Origin: CAZWZG01 sp964638245
Lineage (GTDB): Bacteria; Pseudomonadota; Alphaproteobacteria; Rhodobacterales; Rhodobacteraceae
Direction of reading: 5' to 3'
NCBI GenBank assembly: GCA_964638245.1
Contig: CAZWZG010000047.1
Location: forward strand, 1-18,612
Length of the DNA: 18,612 bases
Shown in pieces: positions 1 to 5,744 of the stretch. Under the pieces are notes generated by a model. That model made no database searches. It was not told the origin of the DNA and saw only the letters and a program-made list of their open reading frames with translations. Numbering within the stretch: the first letter of the stretch is position 1; each line of letters begins with the position of its first letter. The position numbers and the translations under genes are program-made.

Positions 1-347
1 AGGGCGGTGAACACGCCCTGGTTGGCCTGGCTGCCCGAGTTGGGCTGAACGTTGGCGAACCCGCACCCAAACAGCTGCTTGGCCCGGTCGATCGCCAGTT
101 CCTCGGCGATGTCGACGTACTGGCAACCACCATAATAGCGGCGACCCGGATAGCCTTCGGCGTATTTGTTGGTCATCACCGAGCCTTGCGCCTCAAGCAC
201 GGCGGCGGACACGATGTTCTCGGACGCGATCAGTTCGATCTCGTCACGCTGTCGGCCAAGCTCGGACCGGATGGCGCCGAAAAGCTCGGCGTCGCGGCTC
301 TCAAGGCTTTCGCTGAAAAAGCCGTTGTCGCGGTGGGGGGCATTCAT
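1..347 (-). CDS. glyA: Serine hydroxymethyltransferase, N-terminal part (cut by window edge)
   Basis: PLP enzyme that converts serine and tetrahydrofolate to glycine and 5,10-methylene-THF in the cytoplasm. Only the first ~115 codons are present; the gene continues beyond base 1. The reading starts MNAPHRDNGFFSESLE and contains family signatures: the IELIASEN stretch (about residues 38-45), the NKYAEGYPGRRYYGG block (about 60-74) and the QPNSGSQAN block near the cut end. The ATG at 345-347 is preceded on the minus strand by GGAGGT about 7 bases upstream, a strong ribosome-binding site that decides the start. The gene diverges from nadK across a 176-base gap in which I see no riboswitch-like structure. 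Recognition of the family is firm; nothing can be said of the C-terminal half. Confidence 0.95.
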   Translation of the reverse strand, partial: MNAPHRDNGFFSESLESRDAELFGAIRSELGRQRDEIELIASENIVSAAVLEAQGSVMTNKYAEGYPGRRYYGGCQYVDIAEELAIDRAKQLFGCGFANVQPNSGSQANQGVFTA

Positions 348-523
348 GGGGCAGACCTCCTTGCACGTGTTGGGCTGGCACATAGCGCGAATGGGGCGGG
401 GCAGAAAGGGGTGTTTGCGCCGCATCACTGCGCATTCGCGAAACTTCTGCGCCGATCGGGGCCTTGAGTTTCCGACCCGCGCGCGCGAACGTCTGAAAGG
501 ACGACTAATGACAGGGTGTCGGG

Positions 524-1282
524 ATGACCAAGATCTGTTTCCGGGCAAGCTCGGCGCCCATCGCTGAAGCGGCGCAGGCGATGCTTGCCGGGCGCTACGG
601 CGATCATGCGATGGATGCCGCAGACGTTGTGGTGGCCTTGGGCGGCGATGGTTTTATGCTTCAGACGCTGAACGAAACCGCGCCCCTTGGCGTGCCGGTC
701 TATGGCATGAACCGCGGCACGGTCGGCTTTTTGATGAACACCTTTGGCGAGGACGACCTCGTGGAGCGGCTCGCAGAAGCGGAAGAGGCGGTGATCAACC
801 CGTTGCGGATGGTGGCGCAGCGGACCGACGGAACACGCCAAGAGGCTTTGGCGATCAACGAGGTCTCGCTCTTGCGCCAAGGGCCTCAAGCCGCGCGTTT
901 GAAGATTTCGGTCGATGATCGGATCCGGATGGAGGAACTGGTGTGTGATGGCGCGCTGGTGGCGACGCCTGCGGGGTCAACGGCCTACAACTACTCCGCG
1001 CACGGGCCGATCCTGCCCATTGGCGCGGACGTGCTTGCACTGACCGCGATGGCCGCGTTCCGACCCCGGCGCTGGCGCGGGGCGCTTTTGCCCAAGGCCG
1101 CGCGGGTGAGGTTCGACGTCGTGGACCCCGAAAAGCGACCCGTGATGGCGGATGCGGACAGCCGCTCGGTTCGCGATGTGGAATGGGTGGAAATTGCCTC
1201 CGAACCCAGCGTGTCGCACCGATTGCTCTTTGATCCCGGTCACGGCTTGGAAGAGCGGTTGATCCAGGAGCAGTTTACCTAA
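524..1282 (+). CDS. nadK: NAD kinase
   Basis: Cytoplasmic ATP-dependent kinase making NADP from NAD. The 252-residue product is of normal size for the short alphaproteobacterial form. It carries the GGDG phosphate-binding motif at residues 40-43, the NEVSLL motif at 112-117 and the glycine-rich TPAGSTAYNYSAHGP block at 148-162, all hallmarks of the NadK/diacylglycerol-kinase fold. An in-frame TGA at 509-511 leaves the ATG at 524 as the earliest start; the upstream AGGG gives only a weak ribosome-binding site. The gene is divergent from glyA and is followed by a 144-base gap before the next gene, which probably has its own promoter. No lesion or odd composition was noticed. Confidence 0.95.
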   Translation: MTKICFRASSAPIAEAAQAMLAGRYGDHAMDAADVVVALGGDGFMLQTLNETAPLGVPVYGMNRGTVGFLMNTFGEDDLVERLAEAEEAVINPLRMVAQRTDGTRQEALAINEVSLLRQGPQAARLKISVDDRIRMEELVCDGALVATPAGSTAYNYSAHGPILPIGADVLALTAMAAFRPRRWRGALLPKAARVRFDVVDPEKRPVMADADSRSVRDVEWVEIASEPSVSHRLLFDPGHGLEERLIQEQFT

Positions 1283-1314
1283 CGTCAACTGCAAACTTTC
1301 CTTAAAACTGCGAC

Positions 1315-1345
1315 AAATTGTTGCGAATTGTGGCGAAATTGTGGC
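1315..1345. promoter_or_regulatory. Three tandem 10-11 base AATTGTKGCG-like repeats, candidate operator
   Basis: Three consecutive copies are seen: AAATTGTTGCG (1315-1325), AATTGTGGCG (1326-1335) and AAATTGTGGC (1336-1345). The period equals about one helical turn, so a regulator would meet all three on the same face. They lie 82 to 112 bases before the ATG of the VPLPA-CTERM gene, in an otherwise featureless gap. A regulatory role is inference; no known operator was recognised. Confidence 0.3.
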
Positions 1346-1426
1346 ATCCTGCAACGATAAGACGGGTGAACGCGTGTACTGGTGCGAGTGTTGTGGGGAA
1401 GCGTGTGTAAACTGAGGGATAGAATA

Positions 1427-2086
1427 ATGAAAAAACAACTGCTTATGGCGGCGGTTCTGGCGCTTGGGGGTGCTGGCGCGTCCAGTGCGGCAACACTTGG
1501 CGTTGATCAAACGATTTGCGGAAAGACGACTTTCACGCTGACGGTTGCGACGAAAGCCGAGTGCATTCCGAACGGGAATGACACGGGAAACAACGGTATT
1601 TCGCAGACGCAGTCCGTTCTTGGGAAAACGGGTTGGGTGTATTCCCAAAAAACCAATTCAGGCGGCACTGATGATACCGGTGCCTCTGCCGGCGTAAACG
1701 GCGACAAGATGGTCACTTTCAGCGATCCGCTTGCGTCAGGTGAATTGGGCAACCCAAATGCCGGTACATGGGCAGTAAACGATTACACCAGTTTTGCCGA
1801 CTACATTATGATCACGATCAAGCAAGGCCCGGTTGTTGGCGCTTTTTTGGTGAAGGCGGGCGAAACTTCCGGAACATGGAACACGTTCAAAACTGATAAG
1901 CCAGGCAATGACAACAATGTCTTGTCGCATGCTTCGGTATTCTACATCGCCGGTGGGAGCCAGCCTGATCCTGATCCCGATCCGGACCCGGATCCCGATC
2001 CAAACCCAGTTCCGCTTCCAGCCGCAGGCTGGCTGATGCTAGCGGGGATCGGTGGATTGGTCGCAGCGCGGCGTCGCAGGGCCTGA
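1427..2086 (+). CDS. Secreted protein with VPLPA-CTERM sorting signal
   Basis: Function unknown. The 219-residue protein begins with a clear Sec signal peptide (MKKQLLMAAVLALGGAGASSA, likely cut after about residue 21). The central ~150 residues are Gly/Asn/Thr-rich, with two cysteines (about 32 and 46) that could pair. A proline-aspartate linker of six PD units follows, and the end is VPLPAAGWLML, a hydrophobic helix and an Arg-rich tail. That tripartite end is the VPLPA variant of the PEP-CTERM/exosortase signal found in Rhodobacteraceae, so the protein should be membrane-held, processed and released or surface-linked. I chose ATG 1427 over the upstream GTG at 1382 because it places the signal peptide at the very N-terminus and has GAGGGA about 8-13 bases upstream. 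No sorting protease is encoded nearby. The gene ends just before a strong terminator. Confidence 0.85.
   Translation: MKKQLLMAAVLALGGAGASSAATLGVDQTICGKTTFTLTVATKAECIPNGNDTGNNGISQTQSVLGKTGWVYSQKTNSGGTDDTGASAGVNGDKMVTFSDPLASGELGNPNAGTWAVNDYTSFADYIMITIKQGPVVGAFLVKAGETSGTWNTFKTDKPGNDNNVLSHASVFYIAGGSQPDPDPDPDPDPDPNPVPLPAAGWLMLAGIGGLVAARRRRA
1964..1999 (+). repeat. Six CCN-GAY hexanucleotide units encoding a (Pro-Asp)6 linker
   Basis: Six consecutive Pro-Asp codon pairs precede the NPVPLPA signal. Third positions vary (CCT, CCC, CCG; GAT, GAC), so the repeat is conserved at the protein level more than as a pure DNA repeat. It probably forms an extended acidic spacer between the folded part and the membrane-anchored tail. 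Confidence 0.8.
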
Positions 2087-2106
2087 TCGGGATTTGATGA
2101 ATTTAG

Positions 2107-2139
2107 AAAAGGCGACCCACACTCGGGTCGCCTTTTTTT
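2107..2139. terminator. Bidirectional rho-independent terminator
   Basis: A perfect stem of AAAAGGCGACCC (2107-2118) and its complement from 2125 encloses a six-base loop (2119-2124) and runs into seven T residues ending at 2139. Read on the minus strand, the same hairpin ends in TTTT, so it can also end the convergent transcript of the large RTX gene. It lies 21 bases after the stop of the VPLPA-CTERM gene and about 58 bases beyond the stop of the RTX gene. Confidence 0.9.
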
Positions 2140-2196
2140 GGTTGCGGCGGGCGCTAAGCCGGACCCGTCTCCCCAAGGACATGACGGATACCGCGC

Positions 2197-2619
2197 CTAG
2201 GCGGCCATCATTTCGCCCTCATCTTCGTCTTCGTCCAGCGTGCCCTCGGGCAGTGTTTCATCCAGCGCGCCGGTCACTGGCATCACTTCGGTGAGGCAGA
2301 CCTCGTCGCCTTTCGTTGCCGAGGCGGTTTCGGTCATGGTGTCTTCTTCTTCCTCGTCTTTGCCGCTCCCCAGGAAGCTGAAGAGGCTCATGATGAGGTC
2401 CATGAGGCTGGAGATCAGCGCGGCGAGGCCAGACTCTTCTTCCTCAACGGGATCTTCCTCTTCGACCGGGTCTTCCTCTTCGATCGGGTCCTCTTCTTCG
2501 ACCGGGTCCTCTTCCTCGACTGGGTCTTCTTCCTCGACCGGGTCTTCCTCTTCGACGGGGTCCTCTTCCTCGACCGGGTCCTCTTCCTCGACTGAGTCTT
2601 CCTCTTCGACCGGCTCCAA
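2197..2619 (-). CDS. Acidic repeat tail of the RTX/LamG gene, downstream of the in-frame TAG
   Basis: Same frame as the 2686-4356 piece: after the TAG the frame reads IDGLIGLHEELAEIEEDDP and then the hexapeptide repeats, so coding sense begins at 2685 although the first possible start is a TTG at 2617-2619. Ten PVEEED-like units are followed by a hydrophobic run (GLAALISSLMDLIMSLFSFL), a DEEEED patch and an acidic C-terminus ending GEMMAA. No ribosome-binding site or ATG is seen, so it is a severed C-terminus rather than a gene. The hydrophobic stretch could be a membrane or assembly segment. Preserved reading sense past the TAG suggests that the stop is recent, suppressed or an error. Confidence 0.55.
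   Translation of the reverse strand: MEPVEEEDSVEEEDPVEEEDPVEEEDPVEEEDPVEEEDPVEEEDPIEEEDPVEEEDPVEEEESGLAALISSLMDLIMSLFSFLGSGKDEEEEDTMTETASATKGDEVCLTEVMPVTGALDETLPEGTLDEDEDEGEMMAA
2434..2613 (-). repeat. 18-base coding minisatellite, ten units of PVEEED
   Basis: Ten tandem 18-base units on the minus strand encode PVEEED (seven copies) plus the variants SVEEED, PIEEED and a terminal PVEEEE. On the plus strand this appears as GGGTCCTCTTCCTCGACC-like units with silent CTC/CTT exchanges. Such arrays change copy number by slippage; the nearly uniform units argue for recent expansion. The product is an extended, strongly acidic stalk. Confidence 0.9.
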
Positions 2620-2685
2620 TTCCTCAACAGGATCGTCCTCTTCGATCTCGGCCAGTTCTTCGTGAAGCCCGATCAGCCCGTCGAT

Positions 2686-2688
2686 CTA
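2686..2688 (-). other. In-frame TAG splitting the LamG part from the acidic tail
   Basis: Minus sense GGC GGC TAG ATC GAC GGG: the frame before and after the TAG is the same and stays open to 2197. One transition (CAG to TAG) would explain it. No start or ribosome-binding site serves the downstream part. Confidence 0.75.
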
Positions 2689-4356
2689 GCCGCCGGTATC
2701 GGCAAGGAAGATCGCCTCGACCGGTTCAATGGGACGATCAAGGATCACGAGGTTCGAAATTTCGCCCGTGAACGGCTTGTCGAAATTGTCGTTCTCGCCC
2801 TGACGGGTCATGGTCGACGCGCCCAATGCGATGTCATTGGTGTTGCCGGACATGCCGCCATCGTGACCATCGCCCACATCGACAAGCGCGCCGTCAACGT
2901 ACAGCTGGATTTCGTCGTCATTGAAGGTGAAAGCGACGTGGTATTCCTCGCCCGCTTCGATCTTTTCATCGTCGAAATAGAGGTACTGGCTCTCCGTCTC
3001 GCTCTGGTAGCGCAGCTTCAGTCGCCCGCCCGAGTTGATGTAGACGGTCAGGTGGCCACCCTCCTGATAGCCGGAGTGGTCCTTGGAGAAGAGCGTTTGG
3101 TCCTGACCGTTGCCGGGATCGGTCGCGGTGAAAGCAAAGGCGATCGTGACTTCTTCCAGTTCCATTTCTGGCGCGTGCTCAATCTCTTCGACGCTGCCGG
3201 GCAGGTAGACGCCGCCATCGTCCAGCATGACGACGCCCGGCGCTTCAAGGCCCTCGGGAACGCCCGAGGCCAGATCAACCTCCCCGGCAACGAGCCACGG
3301 GTTTTCGGAATAGGCCAGGGGATCGGACCCGATGGGATCGCCATCAACGTCGCGCGTGTCCACACCGGTCACTTCGACGCCGTCGAACTCGTTAGAGCGC
3401 AGCTCGCCATTCGGCGCGACCGCCTCTTGCAGGTCGTCGATGGTTGGCACGATCCCGTAGTGGGCGCCCGCATCGGTGATCACTTCTTCTTCGACGCGGT
3501 CGCCATAGACCACGATGTATCCGAGTGCGTCCTCGTCATGGGCGCCGCCGTTGTTGCCCTGTTGCGAGTAAAGCCGGATGATGGAAACCGCATCGTCGTC
3601 GATGCCGTCGTTGTCGGTGTCGATGGTCTGGTAGGTGACGTCGATCTCGGTCGTATGACCGATAACCGAAATCGTATCCTCGCCCGCCACATAATCGCCG
3701 ATCACGTCGATGCCGATGCTGTCGACCCAGTGGTCGTGGAGTCGCGCGTTTTCGCCCGCGACGCCGTGATAGTGGATCATCCGTCCGTTGCCCATGTTGT
3801 TCTCGACCAGGTGCTCGACCTTGGCGTTGATGAGGGTTTCGAACTGGAACGTGTCGTTACCCGTGCCGCCGATGAGCACATCATCGGCCACAAACTCCTG
3901 ATCGACCCAGTCGACGAGTTTAAGGTACTGGTCGTCGATCGAGGGGTCCGGGAAGTCGCGCGACGGATCATCGAGGATCAACTGTCCAAGCCGTTGTTCG
4001 CCTGCATCGGCATTTGCAATGAGCGTGTCGTCTCCGTCCCCGCCTATCAGGAGGTCCGAGCCGCGCCCGCCATCCAGCGTATCGTTGCCGTTGCCGCCAT
4101 CAATCTTGTCATCGCCATAGCCACCCATGATCGTGTCATTGCCGGCATCGCCATTGAGTTCGTCGTCGCCAGCCCCGCCGTCGATGGTATCGGCACCGCC
4201 GCCGCCGTTGATGACATCATCGCCGACCATCATGGGCTGTGGACCCGATGGGTTGGTCAACGCCTCTTGCGGGCCATTGTCCATCAGGCTGTTGACCTGA
4301 GCCGCAACGAGGGCAGCGTCCGGGGTGTACCCGCCCCAGATGCCGAAGTCCGCCAT
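2686..4356 (-). CDS. RTX/LamG gene fragment: second RTX block, module and LamG domain
   Basis: A 556-residue open frame starting at an internal ATG (MADFGIWGGYTPDAAL), itself the end of the first LamG domain. Residues 46-115 are RTX nonapeptides (INGGGGADTIDGGAGDDEL, GGYGDDKIDGGNGNDTL, LDGGRGSD). DDVLIGGTGNDTF lies at 158-170, the second conserved module at 195-315 (GVAGENARLHDHWVDSIG, VIGHTTEIDV, IVVYGDRVEEEV, HYGIVPT) and the second LamG at about 385-550 (VTIAFAFTATD, TLFSKDHSGY, EYHVAFTF, QLYVDGALVD, KPFTGEISNLVIL). It ends ADTGG then TAG; the same frame continues with the acidic tail. This is the longest uninterrupted piece and could still be made as a stand-alone product only if initiated internally, for which I see no strong ribosome-binding site. 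Confidence 0.75.
   Translation of the reverse strand: MADFGIWGGYTPDAALVAAQVNSLMDNGPQEALTNPSGPQPMMVGDDVINGGGGADTIDGGAGDDELNGDAGNDTIMGGYGDDKIDGGNGNDTLDGGRGSDLLIGGDGDDTLIANADAGEQRLGQLILDDPSRDFPDPSIDDQYLKLVDWVDQEFVADDVLIGGTGNDTFQFETLINAKVEHLVENNMGNGRMIHYHGVAGENARLHDHWVDSIGIDVIGDYVAGEDTISVIGHTTEIDVTYQTIDTDNDGIDDDAVSIIRLYSQQGNNGGAHDEDALGYIVVYGDRVEEEVITDAGAHYGIVPTIDDLQEAVAPNGELRSNEFDGVEVTGVDTRDVDGDPIGSDPLAYSENPWLVAGEVDLASGVPEGLEAPGVVMLDDGGVYLPGSVEEIEHAPEMELEEVTIAFAFTATDPGNGQDQTLFSKDHSGYQEGGHLTVYINSGGRLKLRYQSETESQYLYFDDEKIEAGEEYHVAFTFNDDEIQLYVDGALVDVGDGHDGGMSGNTNDIALGASTMTRQGENDNFDKPFTGEISNLVILDRPIEPVEAIFLADTGG
2707..4221 (-). repeat. Tandem cassette copy 2: RTX - conserved module - LamG
   Basis: Second copy of the cassette, aligned by eye with copy 1 over RTX, module and LamG parts. 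The module halves (3412-3774 here, 5363-5725 in copy 1) are the most alike, about half identical by eye. Divergence is far greater than in the hexapeptide minisatellite, so the cassette duplication is older. Boundaries are approximate. Confidence 0.7.
4012..4221 (-). repeat. RTX calcium-binding nonapeptide block 2
   Basis: About seven to eight nonapeptides (GGGGADTID, GGAGDDELN, GDAGNDTIM, GGYGDDKID, GGNGNDTLD, GGRGSDLLI, GGDGDDTLI) ending NADAGEQRLGQ. It corresponds unit for unit at its 3' side with block 1, supporting duplication of the whole RTX-module-LamG cassette. Confidence 0.85.
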
Positions 4357-5737
4357 TGCGCCTTCGAAAGGCTTTTTGCAGGTCTTCGTCGTCCGTTGCG
4401 AACTGCTGGACGTTGTCGTTCAACTCTGCGCGGTAGCTGTCGGCGCCAAACACCCACGGCTCTTCATTTCGCACCATGTAGGCTTCGGTGAAATTGTTCG
4501 GGCTGGCGACGTCGCCTTCGAACGCTTCCCACTCGCCCGCGTTGATCTCGTCGCCGTTGACGTAGACCGACACACCGGTGTTGGTGAAGCTGACCGCGAC
4601 ATGGGCCCATTTGCCTTCGGTGAACAGATCGGCGTCGGTTTTCCACGCCTTGTTGCCGCCGCCATCGCCCGGGGCCATGCGCAGGAACAGGCCGCCTTCG
4701 TTGGTGTGGCCAAGCCGGAAATGTCCGCCGTCCTGAGTGCCAGAGCCGTCCTTGGAAATGACGGTCGACCATTGGTCCAGATCATCGGGACGGATCCATG
4801 CCGAAATCGTGCCTTGGGTCACCTGGAATGCAGGATCGTTCTCCATGTACGCGAAGTCGTCTTCGCCATCGAAGTAAAGCGCGCTGTTCGGAGTGCCGTC
4901 CGGGCCATCCGTTGCGCCATCGGTACGCAAAATCGCCTGGTTTTCATAAAGCGTATAGGCCTTGATTTCCGGCATCTCGCCACGTTCGTCGCCAAAGGCG
5001 CCGTCTGCCCCGCCCGCCATTGTCCAGTAACCCAAGGCGCCGGGCATACCGGTTGGGGAGGCATACTCGGGCGCCAGGGTGTCTGCGCCGTTCGTGCCAT
5101 TGATCGTTTGACCGTCGACTTCAACTTCTTCGAGTTGATCAAACGGCGTGCGGGTCAGTTCGACCTCTTCTTCGTTTGAGGGCGCGCCGATCATGTCTTC
5201 GGACCAGTTGTCGTTCTGGAACGCCGCATAGGGGTCGGACGTCACGGGTCTGGCATCGCTGGTGCCGAGGCCGTTGTTGGTCTGCATCGTCGAGCCTTCG
5301 GTGGCGGTGCGCGTGTCATACCCTTTGACCGGCTCGCCATCGACCATGGTGATCTTTTCGTCGCCTTGCGGGAACAGCGCTTCGGCGATGTCGGCCTGAC
5401 CCTCAACGATCCCGTAGGTCACATTGTCGTCGGTCTTGATGTCGTCTTTTTCGACACGGTCGCCGAAGACAATCGTCTGACCAAGCAGGTCCATGGCATT
5501 TGCGCCGCCGCCACCGTGCTGGTTGGAGACAATGTTGATGATGCTTTCTTCGACGCCGTCGTCGTTCACATCCTCATGGTAGACATAGACGTTGGCCGTG
5601 TGGCCGATGACCGCGATGTGGTCGTCGTTGGCGTTGTAGTCGGCAATGATGTTGATCCCGACACTGTCGACCCAGTTGTCGTGTACCTCGTCATTTTCAC
5701 CGGCAACGCCGCAATTGATCGTGCCGTCTGTACGCAC
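4217..5737 (-). CDS. RTX/LamG gene fragment: first conserved module and first LamG domain
   Basis: Begins at a GTG that is really the interior of EIIEEHVRTDG, the continuation of the preceding fragment once one A is removed. Fragment residues 5-125 form the first copy of a conserved module (GVAGENDEVHDNWVDSVG, VIGHT, GQTIVFGDRVE, TYGIVEG). Residues about 213-222 look like a lone RTX turn (NGTNGADTLA). Residues 284-455 are a LamG/concanavalin-like domain (SALYFDGEDDFAYM, GTISAWIRPDD, STVISKDGSG, GKWAHVAVSF, VYVNGDEI). After DLQK the frame becomes low-sense (AFRRRNGG to the stop) until the extra base in the A5 run is removed, which restores KPFEGAMADFGIW. The last ~45 residues, downstream of the shift, are therefore not authentic. 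Confidence 0.7.
   Translation of the reverse strand: MRTDGTINCGVAGENDEVHDNWVDSVGINIIADYNANDDHIAVIGHTANVYVYHEDVNDDGVEESIINIVSNQHGGGGANAMDLLGQTIVFGDRVEKDDIKTDDNVTYGIVEGQADIAEALFPQGDEKITMVDGEPVKGYDTRTATEGSTMQTNNGLGTSDARPVTSDPYAAFQNDNWSEDMIGAPSNEEEVELTRTPFDQLEEVEVDGQTINGTNGADTLAPEYASPTGMPGALGYWTMAGGADGAFGDERGEMPEIKAYTLYENQAILRTDGATDGPDGTPNSALYFDGEDDFAYMENDPAFQVTQGTISAWIRPDDLDQWSTVISKDGSGTQDGGHFRLGHTNEGGLFLRMAPGDGGGNKAWKTDADLFTEGKWAHVAVSFTNTGVSVYVNGDEINAGEWEAFEGDVASPNNFTEAYMVRNEEPWVFGADSYRAELNDNVQQFATDDEDLQKAFRRRNGGLRHLGRVHPGRCPRCGSGQQPDGQWPARGVDQPIGSTAHDGRR
4367..4377 (-). other. Frameshift site 3 in the RTX/LamG gene: one base too many in A5 or T3
   Basis: Minus sense CTG CAA AAA GCC TTT CGA leaves frame. 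Removing one A of the A5 run gives LQKPFEGAMADFGIW, which matches the end of the second LamG copy (FDKPFTGEISNLVIL). Removing a T instead would give LQKAFEGA. The KPF-G match favours the A run at 4373-4377. Confidence 0.8.
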
Positions 5738-5744
5738 GTGCTCT

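Noticed and set aside
348..523. Riboswitch or small gene between glyA and nadK
   Set aside because: No conserved helix pattern or plausible small ORF with a ribosome-binding site was found; the region is simply GC-rich.
2240..2665. Plus-strand Ser-rich open frame (SSSSTG repeats), 141 residues
   Set aside because: It is the antisense of the PVEEED minisatellite; low complexity, no ribosome-binding site, and it runs opposite to the clear coding sense.
2662..4491. Plus-strand 609-residue open frame opposite the RTX/LamG gene
   Set aside because: Antisense shadow. The minus strand shows RTX, LamG and repeat sense; the plus frame shows only valine/aspartate-rich sequence with no domain.
4217..5737. 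Programmed ribosomal frameshifting as the sole explanation of the split RTX gene
   Set aside because: Three shifts of mixed direction plus a TAG would all be needed; site 2 needs a skip of one base, not the usual -1 slip at an A-rich heptamer, and no stimulatory stem was seen. Kept only as a minor option for the A7 site.
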